DNA from: Marinimicrococcus sp033875255 | GTDB lineage: Bacteria; Pseudomonadota; Alphaproteobacteria; Geminicoccales; Geminicoccaceae | Direction of reading: 5' to 3' | Length of the DNA stretch: 64,000 nucleotides | Assembly (NCBI GenBank): GCA_033875255.1 | Contig: JAWZSN010000009.1 | Coordinates: 1-64,000, forward strand | Part shown: piece after piece, positions 36,932 to 47,365 of the stretch | Numbering within the stretch: the first letter of the stretch is position 1 | Layout: each line of letters opens with the position of its first letter | The notes under the pieces: generated by a model | Seen by the model: the letters and a program-made list of their open reading frames with translations, nothing else | Database searches by the model: none | What the model was told of the DNA's origin: nothing | Position numbers and translations under genes: made by a program

Positions 36932-37034
36932 GGGCGGCCCTTCTCTCGGGTAGAAGAAGATGGGGCACCCTTAGACCGGCAGTAGCGTGACGTCAGCGGT
37001 GGCAACCGCCCGCCGCGTAACCCGATGCGCAGGT

Positions 37035-37943
37035 TCAGTCGGGCAGCGTGTAGAGATCGACCGGATGGGCCACGAGATCCCAGGCGAGGCGGGCACCCAC
37101 CGCCAGCACGATCAGCGAGAGCAGCACGCGAAGCTGCTCGCCGCGCAGCAGGGCGCTGACCCGTGTGCCGAACTGGGTGCCGATCACGCCGCCGGCGATC
37201 ATCAAGATCGCCAGCATGATGTCGACCGTATAGTTCTGCACGGCGTGCATGAAGGCGGTGCCGGCCGAGACGAAGGCCAGCTGGAAGAGCGACGTTCCGA
37301 CCACGACCGAGGTCGGCATGCCGATGAAATAGATCATCGCCGGGATCAGCAGGAAGCCGCCGCCCACCCCCATGATCGCCGTCAAGAGCCCGATGCCGGC
37401 GCCGGTGACGAGCGGAATGAGCGCGGAGATGTAGAGCCGCGACTGCGGGAAGCGCATCTTCAAGGGCAGGCCGTGCACCCAGTAATGCTGGTGCAGGCGG
37501 CGCCGTGGGGCGCCCTTCTTGCGGGTCCGCACCAGCGCCGTGAGGCTCTCCCAGAACATCATCAGGCCGACCGAGCCCAGGAAGAACACGTAGGACAGGG
37601 TCACGAACGTGTCGATCCGGCCGATCGCGCGCAGCCACTGGAAGACCAGGATGCCGATCGCCGAGCCCAGGATGCCGCCGCCCACCAGCACCGCGCCCAT
37701 GCGCAGGTCGAGCGTGCCGCGCCGCAGATGGGCGAGCACGCCGGAGACCGAGGAGGCGAGGATCTGCGTCGTGCCGGAGCCCACCGCCACCGCCGGCGGG
37801 ATGCCGATGAAGATGAGCAGCGGTGTCATCAGGAAGCCGCCGCCGACGCCGAACACCCCGGAGAGAAATCCCACGATCCCGCCAAGGCCGAGAACCAGGA
37901 AAAGGTTCACCGACATCTCGGCGACGGGCAGATAGATATCCAT
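37035..37943 (-). CDS. TauE/SafE-family sulfite/anion exporter
   Basis: A 302-residue protein with two repeats of the family motif: GGIVGFLSGVFGVGGGFLMTPLLIF and GIGLLTAIMGVGGGFLLIPAM, separated by a cytosolic loop with RTRKKGAPRRRLHQHYW. About eight to nine membrane helices are expected. This matches the larger TauE type typical of alphaproteobacteria. The ATG at 37943 starts MDIYLPVAEMSVNLF; an earlier in-frame ATG adds only polar residues. It sits 71 bp from the molybdoenzyme gene on the same strand, so cotranscription is possible. Confidence 0.85.
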   Translation of the reverse strand: MDIYLPVAEMSVNLFLVLGLGGIVGFLSGVFGVGGGFLMTPLLIFIGIPPAVAVGSGTTQILASSVSGVLAHLRRGTLDLRMGAVLVGGGILGSAIGILVFQWLRAIGRIDTFVTLSYVFFLGSVGLMMFWESLTALVRTRKKGAPRRRLHQHYWVHGLPLKMRFPQSRLYISALIPLVTGAGIGLLTAIMGVGGGFLLIPAMIYFIGMPTSVVVGTSLFQLAFVSAGTAFMHAVQNYTVDIMLAILMIAGGVIGTQFGTRVSALLRGEQLRVLLSLIVLAVGARLAWDLVAHPVDLYTLPD

Positions 37944-38014
37944 GGTGCGGGCTGTCTCGGCTTCTTGCGCCGCCACTATGGGGCGGGGGCGCACAGGACT
38001 GTCAAGGCGTGGGC

Positions 38015-40318
38015 TCAGGCCCGGGCGAAGGAGGGCGGCTCGAAGGCCCGCACCGGCGGCGGCTCGCCGCCAAAGAGCTCGACCTCGACGAGACAGGAAT
38101 GGGCGCTGGGCCCCTGCGCCAGCCGCGAGGTGCCCTTGTCCAGGGTCAGCGCGTTGGGATTGCCGTGCCGCTCGATGCCGGTTTCAGGGTCGGGGTCGAA
38201 CCACGCGCCGGTCGGCAGCACCGCCACGCCCTTCATCAGCCCCCCGTCGGTTGCGGCGGTCGCGAGACAGGCGCCGCGATCGTTGAAGACCCGCACCAAG
38301 GCGCCCTCCTCGATGCCGCGGGCGGCAGCGTCCTCGGGGTTGAGCCGCAGCACCTCGCGGCCCTGCCGCTTGAAGGAGCGGCTGTGCCCACCCGGATCGT
38401 ACTGGCTGTGCAGCTTGCCCTCCGGCTGACTGGAGATCAGATGCAGGGGAAAGCGCGCCGCCTTCGCCGCCCCGAGCCACTCCTCGGGCTCGAGCCACGC
38501 CGGATGGCCGGGGCAGTCGTCATAGGCGAAGCCGTCGATGGTCTTCGAGAAGATCTCGATGCGGCCCGAGGGCGTGCGCAGCCTCTGGCCCTCGGGGTCG
38601 CGGGCGAAGCCTTCGAGGAGCGTGCGCGGCCCCGCCGGCTCCGGCAGCTCGATGAAGCCCCGCTCCCAGAACGCGGCGAACTCGGGCAGGTCGATGTGGC
38701 GCTCGGCCGCCCGCTGGCGGGTGACATTGTAGAGCCAGCGCAGCCAGTCCATCGGCTCCCGGCCCTCGGTGAACGCCTCCTCCACGCCGAGCCGCCGGGC
38801 CAGGCCGCGGAAGATCGCATGGTCGTCGCGCGCCAGGCCGACCGGACGGACCAGCCGCTTCATGGCGATCATGAACCCGTCATTGCTGGCGCAGGCGATG
38901 TCCTCGCGCTCGAGCGGCATCGTCGCCGGCAGCACGATGTCGGCGCGTTTGGCCAGCGCGTTCCACATGATCTCGTGCACCACCACCGTCTCGGGGCGCT
39001 GCCAGGCACGCTCCAGGCGGTTCAGGTCCTGATGCGCGTGGAACGGGTTGCCGCCGGCCCAGTAGACCAGCCGCGTATCCGGATAGGTGAGCCTCTTGCC
39101 GTCGAAGTCGAAAGGCTCGCCCGGATGAAGCAGCAGGTCGGCGATGCGCGCCACCGGGATCAGGTCCCTGACCGGGTTCTCGCCCTGCGGCACGGACGGC
39201 CAGGGAAAGCCCCGCACATCGTTGCCGATGCCGTTGGCGGCGCTGTAGCCGAAGCCGAAGCCGCCGCCGGGCTTGCCGATCTGGCCCAGCATGGCGGCGA
39301 GCGTGATGGCGAGCCAGTAGGGCTGCTCGCCATGCTCGGTGCGCTGCACCGACCAGCTGGCCGAGATCAGCGTGCGCGAGGCCGCCATGCGGCGCGCGAG
39401 ATCGCGGATGGTGGCAGCCTCGAGGCCGGTGATGCCGGCCGCCCAGTCGGCGTCCTTGGGCATGCCGTCGCTCTCGCCCGCGAGATAGGCGGCAAAGCGG
39501 TCGAAGCCGGTGGTGCAGCGCTCGAGGAAGCGCCGGTCGTGCAGCCCCTCGGCGAGCAGCGTGTGGGCGAGGCCGAGCATCAAGGCGGCGTCGGTGCCGG
39601 GCCGGAAGGGCAGCCATTCGGCGTCGAGAAGATCGGCCGCATCCGCGCGCACCGGCGCCAGCAGCACGAACCGCAGGCCGGCCTCGCGGCAGCGCTCCAG
39701 TCCCTCGCGCACCACGTGCCGGCCGACGCCGCCGGAATTGACCTGGCCGTTCTTGAGCGGCATGCCGCCGAACATCACCACCAGCTCGCCGCTCTCGGCG
39801 ATCGAGCGCCAGCTGGTGTGGTCCGTCAGCAGTCCCTGGAAGCTGCCGATTACCCGCGGCACGATCACCTGGGCGGCCGCGTAGGAATAGGCGTTCACCG
39901 AGCGGGTGTAGCCGCCGATGCAGTTGAGGAAGCGGTGGATCTGGCTTTGCGCGTGGTGGAAGCGGCCGGCGCTGCCCCAGCCGTAGGAGCCGCCGAAGAT
40001 CGCCTGGTTGCCGTGCCTCTCGCGCACCCGGGCGATCTCCTTCGCCACGAGATCCAGCGCCGTCTCCCACCCGACCTCGACGAAGGGCTCGCGGCCGCGC
40101 CCCCGGCCGCCCGCCTCGTGGCCGTGCCGGAGCCACGAGAGCCGCACCGCCGGCTTGCGGATGCGCAGGGGATGGTCGAGCGCCTCGATCATGTTGCCGG
40201 CGATCGGCGACGGGTCGCAGTCGCGCTCGAAGGGATGCAGCGCCACCAGCCTGCCTTCCCGAACCTCGCCGCGATAGGTGCCCCAATGCGTTGCGGTGGT
40301 CGGCCAGGCGGATGTCAC
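38015..40318 (-). CDS. BisC/TorA-type molybdopterin-guanine-dinucleotide oxidoreductase (S/N-oxide reductase)
   Basis: The 767-residue protein is a DMSO-reductase-family enzyme without an N-terminal [4Fe-4S] motif. The cofactor region GGSYGWGSAGRFHHAQSQ and AYSYAAAQVIVP matches DMSO and biotin sulfoxide reductases, with Ser145 as the Mo ligand. It has no Tat signal, so it acts in the cytoplasm, as BisC does. Likely substrates are biotin sulfoxide, methionine sulfoxide or other S/N-oxides. GGGAGG lies seven bases before the GTG at 40318, which decides the start. There is no dedicated cytochrome partner; the TauE gene downstream may share the transcript. Confidence 0.85.
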   Translation of the reverse strand: MTSAWPTTATHWGTYRGEVREGRLVALHPFERDCDPSPIAGNMIEALDHPLRIRKPAVRLSWLRHGHEAGGRGRGREPFVEVGWETALDLVAKEIARVRERHGNQAIFGGSYGWGSAGRFHHAQSQIHRFLNCIGGYTRSVNAYSYAAAQVIVPRVIGSFQGLLTDHTSWRSIAESGELVVMFGGMPLKNGQVNSGGVGRHVVREGLERCREAGLRFVLLAPVRADAADLLDAEWLPFRPGTDAALMLGLAHTLLAEGLHDRRFLERCTTGFDRFAAYLAGESDGMPKDADWAAGITGLEAATIRDLARRMAASRTLISASWSVQRTEHGEQPYWLAITLAAMLGQIGKPGGGFGFGYSAANGIGNDVRGFPWPSVPQGENPVRDLIPVARIADLLLHPGEPFDFDGKRLTYPDTRLVYWAGGNPFHAHQDLNRLERAWQRPETVVVHEIMWNALAKRADIVLPATMPLEREDIACASNDGFMIAMKRLVRPVGLARDDHAIFRGLARRLGVEEAFTEGREPMDWLRWLYNVTRQRAAERHIDLPEFAAFWERGFIELPEPAGPRTLLEGFARDPEGQRLRTPSGRIEIFSKTIDGFAYDDCPGHPAWLEPEEWLGAAKAARFPLHLISSQPEGKLHSQYDPGGHSRSFKRQGREVLRLNPEDAAARGIEEGALVRVFNDRGACLATAATDGGLMKGVAVLPTGAWFDPDPETGIERHGNPNALTLDKGTSRLAQGPSAHSCLVEVELFGGEPPPVRAFEPPSFARA

Positions 40319-40547
40319 GGGTTGCCTCCCTTCATTCTTTCCCGGGTGCCCTGGAGACTGCGCCGGGCCTGCGCCGCTGGCAATGGCGCTGACCGCGGCG
40401 CGAGGCGCGGGGTGCATGGGAGTGGGGCCGTGGCGGGCTACGCGCAGCCGGTAGGCAGCAGCGTCTTGCGGCGACGGCCGCATCGTCTGGAGCCCGCCAG
40501 AGGTCGCATGACCCGCACGGGGGGTCGTGGCGCGGCCGGCCCGAGCT

Positions 40548-40820
40548 TCACGGGACCGCGCGGGTGGCGAAATCGGCGGCCATCAGCACGAGAAGGAGCA
40601 GCAACCATGCAGCAGCACCCACGGCCACCAGCCGCACGATGCCGTCCAGCTCGCGAAGATGCATGTAGAACCAGAAGATCAGCGCCGCCTTGGCGGCCGC
40701 AAGGGCCATGCTCGCGGACACGCTCGCGGCGCCGGTGGCCACGAGGCTGGCGCCTACGGTGGCGGCGAGAAGGCCGAGCAGCACCGCCCAGACCGTGACC
40801 AGCAGAGGGACGCCGCGCAT
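40548..40820 (-). CDS. Cytochrome c oxidase subunit IV (CyoD/CtaF-like)
   Basis: A 90-residue protein with three membrane helices (PLLVTVWAVLLGLLAATVGASL; AALIFWFYMHL; LVAVGAAAWLLLLLVLMAA) and the family helix KAALIFWFYMHLRELDGIVRLV. It is a small assembly or stability subunit of heme-copper oxidases. GGTGA five bases before the ATG at 40820 supports this start; a GTG at 40829 overlapping the subunit III stop is an alternative. It is the last gene of the ActA-ActB'-oxidase operon. Confidence 0.75.
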   Translation of the reverse strand: MRGVPLLVTVWAVLLGLLAATVGASLVATGAASVSASMALAAAKAALIFWFYMHLRELDGIVRLVAVGAAAWLLLLLVLMAADFATRAVP

Positions 40821-40825
40821 CGCCG

Positions 40826-41454
40826 TCACCGCACCAGGTAGAGGGCTGGATAGAGGAACACCCAGACCACGTCGACCAGGTGCCAGTAGAGGCCGCTGAT
40901 CTCGACCGTGATGGCGCGGCCGGGCAGGCGCACGGCGTCCCGCCACACCTGCGCGGCAGGGCCCGCGAGGAGGACGATGCCGATCGCCAGGTGCAGGGCG
41001 TGGAGGGACGTGGAGACGAGGTAGAGGTTCATGAAGAGCTCCCCCACGAGCGTGGCGAAGGATGTGGCGGGGCTCAGATGGGGCAGCAGCCCCTCGCGAT
41101 ATTGCGAGCTGTACTCCCACGCCTTCAGGCCGAGGAACGCCACGCCCAGCAGGGCCGCCCCCCCCCAGCAGGCCCGCCGTCCGCCGACGCTCGCCGGCCC
41201 GCGCCGCGTGCGCCGCCAGCGCCACCGCGAGGCTCGAGGTCAGGAGGATCGCGGTATTGGCAGCGCCCAGCCACAGATGCAGCCGCCTGGAGGCCTCCAC
41301 CACCTCCTCGGGGTGCATGATCCGCATGGCCAGGAGTGCCGCGAAGAGGCCGCCGAAGAGCATCAGCTCGGTGGCGAGGAACACGTACATGCCCATCATG
41401 TCCGCGCTCCGCTGCTGCTCGGCCTCGCTGAACGGATCGCAGACGCGCAGTTCC

Positions 41455-41462
<8 letters not shown>
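40826..41462 (-). CDS. Cytochrome c oxidase subunit III, with a one-base insertion in a G9 run
   Basis: The gene starts at GTG 41462 inside the subunit I stop: VAEELRVCDPFSEAEQQRSADMMGMYVFLATELMLFGGLFAALL. The frame then fails at a run of nine G (plus-strand C 41158-41166). With eight G it continues as AALLGVAFLGLKAWEYSSQYREGLLPH, TLVGELFMNLYLVSTSLHALHLAIG and EISGLYWHLVDVVWVFLYPALYLV, the conserved end of subunit III. The repaired protein would have 211 residues and seven helices in the first and second segments. Either this is a sequencing error, a phase-variable tract, or a real inactivating indel. Confidence 0.8.
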
Positions 41463-43112
<1,650 letters not shown>

Positions 43113-43116
<4 letters not shown>

Positions 43117-43418
43117 CGCCCCTGCCTCGGGCTCGGCACCGCATCCTCGGGCGCCTTCACGTAGGGCAGGGCGGCCCCGTCGGCCTCGCCGTCGCACCCC
43201 GCGAGGGCCAGCGAGGCGCCCATGACCTTGAGCATCGAGCGCCTGTCCATGCCGCCGGCACTGCTGGCCAGCGAGGGAAACTCGGCCTCGAGGAAACGGT
43301 GGAAGGCGGGCGTCCGCGCAAGCTCGTCCAGGCTGCGCCAGAAGGTGCGGCCGCTGAGCCCGGCCAGCCGTCTCCTTATGTCGGCCGTGATCTCCGGCGT
43401 CGCTCCGCTTCGCCTCAT
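43113..43418 (-). CDS. Truncated ActB: extended Tat-signal domain only
   Basis: This 101-residue protein is the start of ActB, the large Fe-S subunit of alternative complex III. It has the MoCo-extended-Tat module (TFWRSLDELARTPAFHRFLEAEFP), then the twin-arginine DRRSMLKVMGASLALAGC with a lipobox Cys, then LPYVKAPEDAVP. It stops where ActB normally continues for some 900 more residues with molybdopterin-like and Fe-S domains. GAGGGA just before the ATG at 43418 is a good ribosome site. The stop overlaps the subunit I ATG. It is either a deletion relic or a small exported lipoprotein kept in this form. Confidence 0.72.
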
Positions 43419-43440
43419 TCCCTCACCTGTGGCAGATGCT

Positions 43441-44091
43441 TCAGTCGTCGAGCTTCGCGGGTTCGATGCCCAGCTGCTCGACCATCCGCCGGCCGTACGT
43501 CGCACGGTCGGGCGTCTCGTCGCTCCAGCCGGACCAGTCCATCCGCGTCACCTCGGAAGGGGGGCGCAGCGCGGGGGCCGGATCGCGGTGGCACTCCAGA
43601 CACCATTCCATCTGGGACGGCTCGGCGCGCCGCATGAGTGGCATCTCGTCGACGCGACCGTGACAGGTGGCGCAGGGTACGCCGCGGCCCATGTGAATAG
43701 AGTGGTTGAAATAGACATAGTCGGGCACGCGGGCGACGCGGTTCCAGACCAGGGGCTCGCCCGTGACCAGACTCTCCCGCACCGGAGCCAGCATCGGCGC
43801 TCCCGTCCAGAGCTGGGAATGGCAGGTCATGCAGATCTCGGTGGCCGGAAGACCGGCCTCGGGGCTCGTCTCCACGGTGGTGTGGCAGTAGCGGCAGTCG
43901 ATACCGAGCCTGCCCACATGGTGCTCGTGGCTGAAGGGCACGGGCTGCTCGCGCACCCAGCCCACCAGCGTGGCATAGCTCGATTCCATGTAGCCCCCTG
44001 CCACCAGCACCGCCCCTCCCGCCGCCACCGCCACGACCAGCAGGCCAGCGCGCAGGCGCGTGTCAGCCGATGCCGACAAGGTCTGGGGCAT
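43441..44091 (-). CDS. Tetraheme cytochrome c, ActA-like subunit of alternative complex III
   Basis: The 216-residue protein has one N-terminal membrane anchor (LLVVAVAAGGAVLVAGGY) and four CxxCH heme sites at C66-H70, C87-H91, C140-H144 and C164-H168. FSHEHHVGRLGIDCRYCH and YFNHSIHMGRGVPCATCHG are typical of ActA and related quinol-oxidising cytochromes. Family ActA is normally pentaheme; I see only four canonical motifs. Free His pairs near 55-57 and 130-133 can be axial ligands. It starts the operon and probably carries electrons towards the oxidase. There is 22 bp to the ActB' gene. Confidence 0.82.
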   Translation of the reverse strand: MPQTLSASADTRLRAGLLVVAVAAGGAVLVAGGYMESSYATLVGWVREQPVPFSHEHHVGRLGIDCRYCHTTVETSPEAGLPATEICMTCHSQLWTGAPMLAPVRESLVTGEPLVWNRVARVPDYVYFNHSIHMGRGVPCATCHGRVDEMPLMRRAEPSQMEWCLECHRDPAPALRPPSEVTRMDWSGWSDETPDRATYGRRMVEQLGIEPAKLDD

Positions 44092-44592
44092 TGCCCGCCC
44101 TGCGCACGACCACGGTAAGGATCCGGCCTTCTGAACGGCCGCCAGAACGCCGGCTGCTCGAAGCTGAATACGAGGATCGAGCGATCACTCCACGAGGTGA
44201 TTTGCGCGAGCGATCGGCCGGGCCAGGCGCACGCGCGGCGTCCTGCAAGGCTGCCGAGGAGCGCCACGCCCACCGCGCTTTGCCGGCATCGTCCGGCCGC
44301 CGGCCATGTGGCTGCCCGGGCGGAATGCGTGGTCATTCGGTTCCTGCTCGAGCCGGGCCCAGACCGGCGAAGGCCCATGGCCGCCTTCGGACATGATCGT
44401 GCGGCGCCGGCTGTCGAGGGCCGTCCGCTACGCCACGAGCGTGTGGGCCGGCAGCCGCTCCGACACCGTCTCGTTGCCGGGCCGAAACTCCGCCGGCACG
44501 TTGCTGCTGGCGTCGATGCCGCGACACAGACGCGCCAGCGCCAGCGCCCGCTCGTCGTCCGACGGCGGAACCCTCCCGGCCGGGGGCGTGGC
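44092..44592. other. Gap without a confident gene; reading frame beyond the TPR gene stop stays open
   Basis: After the TPR-protein stop at 44593 the same minus-strand frame is open for 57 more codons to a TAG near 44425, reading DDERALALARLCRGIDAS and VPAEFRPGNETVSERLPAHT. It has no start codon. It looks protein-like but I cannot assign it. 44092-44420 contains nothing I recognise beyond the probable promoter region of the ActA operon. Confidence 0.4.
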
Positions 44593-47148
44593 TCAGCGCC
44601 GCTCGGCGGCGCGGCGCGAGGGAGGGCGAGGGGGAGCAATGCCCAGCAGCCGGCGCAGCGCCACGGTCTCCCGGTTCAGGGCCGCGACGACTTCCGGGAG
44701 CGGGCCGGCGAGCTGCGGGGCCAGGGCGGCGGCGGCGGGCTCGGCCATCGCGCGCTCGGCCTCGGCAAGGCGCTGCAGCCCGGCCTCGTTGCCGGTGGTG
44801 GCGAGCGCCAGGGCAAGCGCGAGCCGCTGCTCCGGTTGCTCCGGCACGGCCTCGCCCATTGCCGCCGCCAGCAGATCGAGACGGCCGGCGGCGAGAGCGG
44901 CCTGTGCCGCCAGCGGATCGTCCGCCGAGATGCCGTCGGCCTGGAGGAGCGCCAGCGCCGCTTCCGGCGCTCCCGTCGCCAGCGCCACCCGCGCCCGCAA
45001 CCGCCTCACCTGCCCGTTCTCGTCGGTCACGGGGGGGCCGAGCCGGTCGAGCAGCGAGTGCGCGAGGGCCGGGTCGTCGGCGTCGAGGGCATAGCCGGCG
45101 GCGGTGGCGAGCCGCGCGGCACGCGACGGTCCGGCCGAGGCGCCGGCGGTGCGCTCGAGGAGCCTGGCCGCGGCGAGCGGCAGGCCGGCGGCGGCCAGCC
45201 CATCGGCCAGCCGCCCGGCAAGCGCGGCGGTCTCGGGCCGTGCCAGACTGTCCGGCGACAGCCGACCGGCTATGTCCAGGGCTGCCATGAGCTCGGCCGG
45301 ATCGCCGCTGCCCTCGCCCAGCAGTTGCGCGAGCAGCCGCTCGAACGCCGCTCCCGCCTCGCCGGCCGCATCGCCCGTCTCGCTCGCCAAAAGCTGCTGC
45401 CATGCCTCCACCGCCAGCAGCGGCCGGGCGTTCTCCTCGGCGAGCGTGGCCAGAAAACGCAGCATCCCGGCCTCCTCGACATGCCCGCGCCACAGCGGCA
45501 TCAGCTTCGCCAGCCGCTCCAATGTCGGTTCCGCCAGGAGATCGCCGCGCTCCACCCCGAGCCGTGCCCGCTCCACCAAGGCCGGCATGGCGTGCCGCCC
45601 GCCGCCTGCGGCAAGCTGCTCGAGAGTCAGCACGGCGTCGCGCCATGAGCCCAGTCTTTCCTGGGTCTGCGCCTTGAGCCGCAGCAGCCGCCCCTTCTCG
45701 CCGGCGGCCGGTCGTAGCGCCAACAGGCGGTCGGCCAGGGGCCGCAGCTCCGCAAACCTCTCTTCCCGCGCGAGTCCTTCGGCGAGTTCCAGGCCGAGGC
45801 GGCGCTGCAGCGCCGGCGGGTAGTCCGCCGGCAGGAGGTCGGCCGGAGGGACCTCCGTCGAGGCCAGCACCGCCTGCCACAGCGCCAGCTCCGTGTCGCC
45901 CGACGGCGGCGGGTCGGCCGGCTCCGCGCCGCCGCGCAGGAGCCCCGCCGCTGCCCGTAAAGCCTGCAGCTCGGCGCCCGCGCGCGGGTCTGCGGCAGAC
46001 AGCTCCCCGGCCTGCTGGAGCCGCACCAATGCTTCCGAGGGCTGGGTGTGGGCCAGATGCAGGCGGGCGAGGGCGAGGAGAACCGGCAGGCGCGCTGCCG
46101 GCAGCCGGGCCACGAGCTCGGCTTCGAGGCGGCGCTTGCGCTGCAGAAAGGTCTCGCCCGGCGCCAACCGCCAGCTGGCGAGGCCGAGCAGGGAATGCTG
46201 TGCGGGGAGCGCCGGCTGGAGGGCGCCCGAGGCATCCGCCGCGACCGTCGGTTCCGGCGTTACCGCTACCTGCGTGGCTAGTGGCGGAACGTCGGGTACC
46301 GGCGGTGGCGCCACAGCCTGCTCGATGCTCGGCGCCTGCGGGTCGGGCAGTCGCGGCATGGCCGGCACCGGAGGCGCTGCGGTGGGCGGCGGCTCGCGCC
46401 GGCGCCAGACGATGCCCAGGCCGGCCGGGAGAAACTCCCTGTCGGCCAGCACGGCGCCGCCGGCCGAGCTGCCGGGCATGGTGGAGGGAACGACGGCCAG
46501 CCGCTCGCCGGCGGCCTCGTCGAGGATGTAGAGCGGCTCGCCCCGCAGTCCCGCCAGTGCCGGAGCCGGATCGACCGGCGGGGCACGGCTGGCCGCCGAT
46601 CCTTCGTGCAGCACGACCCGCCAGCCGCCGGCACCCTGGCGCCCGACCTCCAGCGCGAATGTCCTGGGCAGCTCGAACCAGTAGACCGTGGCGCCGTCGA
46701 GCAGCTTCTTCTCGACGAGGCGCAGACCGGTCCGGAAGGCCAGGTCGTGCGCGTCCAGCCGCTCCTCGGTGGGCTCGGTGGCGAGCACCGCGGCCAGCCG
46801 GCCGGGGCGCAGGAAGAAGGCGGCGGCAGTGCCCGGCGGCGTGGCGAACTGCAGCACGCTGCGGCCGCCCTCGCGCCGCCCGCTCACCCCGACCGCGCCG
46901 CGGGTCGATCGCCAGTCGAGGCGCGGCTGGAGCGGTTCCGCCGCAGCAGGCGGCGCCGTGGCATCGCCGCCCTGGACAGTGCCCGCCGCCACCGGTCCCG
47001 TGGCTGCCGCCGGCACGAGCCGTCGCGGGCCGGTGGCCTCGGCGCCGGCGGCTGTCGCGAGGATCAGCAGCAGGAGGAGAAGGAGCGCTGCGGCCGGCGG
47101 GCCGCGGCGGCCCACCCGTGACGGCGCAGCGCAGTGCTGCGCAATCAT
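44593..47148 (-). CDS. Secreted or periplasmic TPR-like helical repeat protein
   Basis: An 851-residue protein of unrecognised family. Residues 17-40 form a signal peptide (AALLLLLLLILATAAGAEA). A beta-rich domain of about 170 residues with a Pro-rich linker follows (to about 320). The rest is a long array of degenerate helical repeats (LLALARLHLAHTQPSEALVRLQQAG; RLLRLKAQTQERLGSWRDAVLTLEQLAAGG; LARPETAALAGRLADGLAAAGLPLAAARLLERTAG) typical of TPR/SEL1-like scaffolds. It is strongly Ala/Leu-rich. It may organise envelope or surface complexes. It stands alone, 217 bp from the phosphomannomutase gene; that gap shows no gene. Confidence 0.65.
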   Translation of the reverse strand: MIAQHCAAPSRVGRRGPPAAALLLLLLLILATAAGAEATGPRRLVPAAATGPVAAGTVQGGDATAPPAAAEPLQPRLDWRSTRGAVGVSGRREGGRSVLQFATPPGTAAAFFLRPGRLAAVLATEPTEERLDAHDLAFRTGLRLVEKKLLDGATVYWFELPRTFALEVGRQGAGGWRVVLHEGSAASRAPPVDPAPALAGLRGEPLYILDEAAGERLAVVPSTMPGSSAGGAVLADREFLPAGLGIVWRRREPPPTAAPPVPAMPRLPDPQAPSIEQAVAPPPVPDVPPLATQVAVTPEPTVAADASGALQPALPAQHSLLGLASWRLAPGETFLQRKRRLEAELVARLPAARLPVLLALARLHLAHTQPSEALVRLQQAGELSAADPRAGAELQALRAAAGLLRGGAEPADPPPSGDTELALWQAVLASTEVPPADLLPADYPPALQRRLGLELAEGLAREERFAELRPLADRLLALRPAAGEKGRLLRLKAQTQERLGSWRDAVLTLEQLAAGGGRHAMPALVERARLGVERGDLLAEPTLERLAKLMPLWRGHVEEAGMLRFLATLAEENARPLLAVEAWQQLLASETGDAAGEAGAAFERLLAQLLGEGSGDPAELMAALDIAGRLSPDSLARPETAALAGRLADGLAAAGLPLAAARLLERTAGASAGPSRAARLATAAGYALDADDPALAHSLLDRLGPPVTDENGQVRRLRARVALATGAPEAALALLQADGISADDPLAAQAALAAGRLDLLAAAMGEAVPEQPEQRLALALALATTGNEAGLQRLAEAERAMAEPAAAALAPQLAGPLPEVVAALNRETVALRRLLGIAPPRPPSRRAAERR

Positions 47149-47365
47149 GGTCCGCCCATGCCTCGCGCGAGGAGGCGGGTGCCAGGGCCGCCGGGATGGC
47201 GGGCGGCGCCGGCTCGGCGGGCTGGGGCGGGCGAGGTCACGAGACGGGCTCCGGCTGGTGGCGCCGCGCTCGTCGCACGGTACCGCTTCCCCGAAACCCT
47301 GCCACAGCGCCCTTAAGGAAAGCTGAAGCGCCGGGCCCGCCGCGGATGGCGGGCCGGGCTCCCGA

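Noticed and set aside
37823..40798. Very long plus-strand open frame opposite the BisC-type gene
   Set aside because: It mirrors codon structure of the conserved molybdoenzyme and has no recognisable domain.
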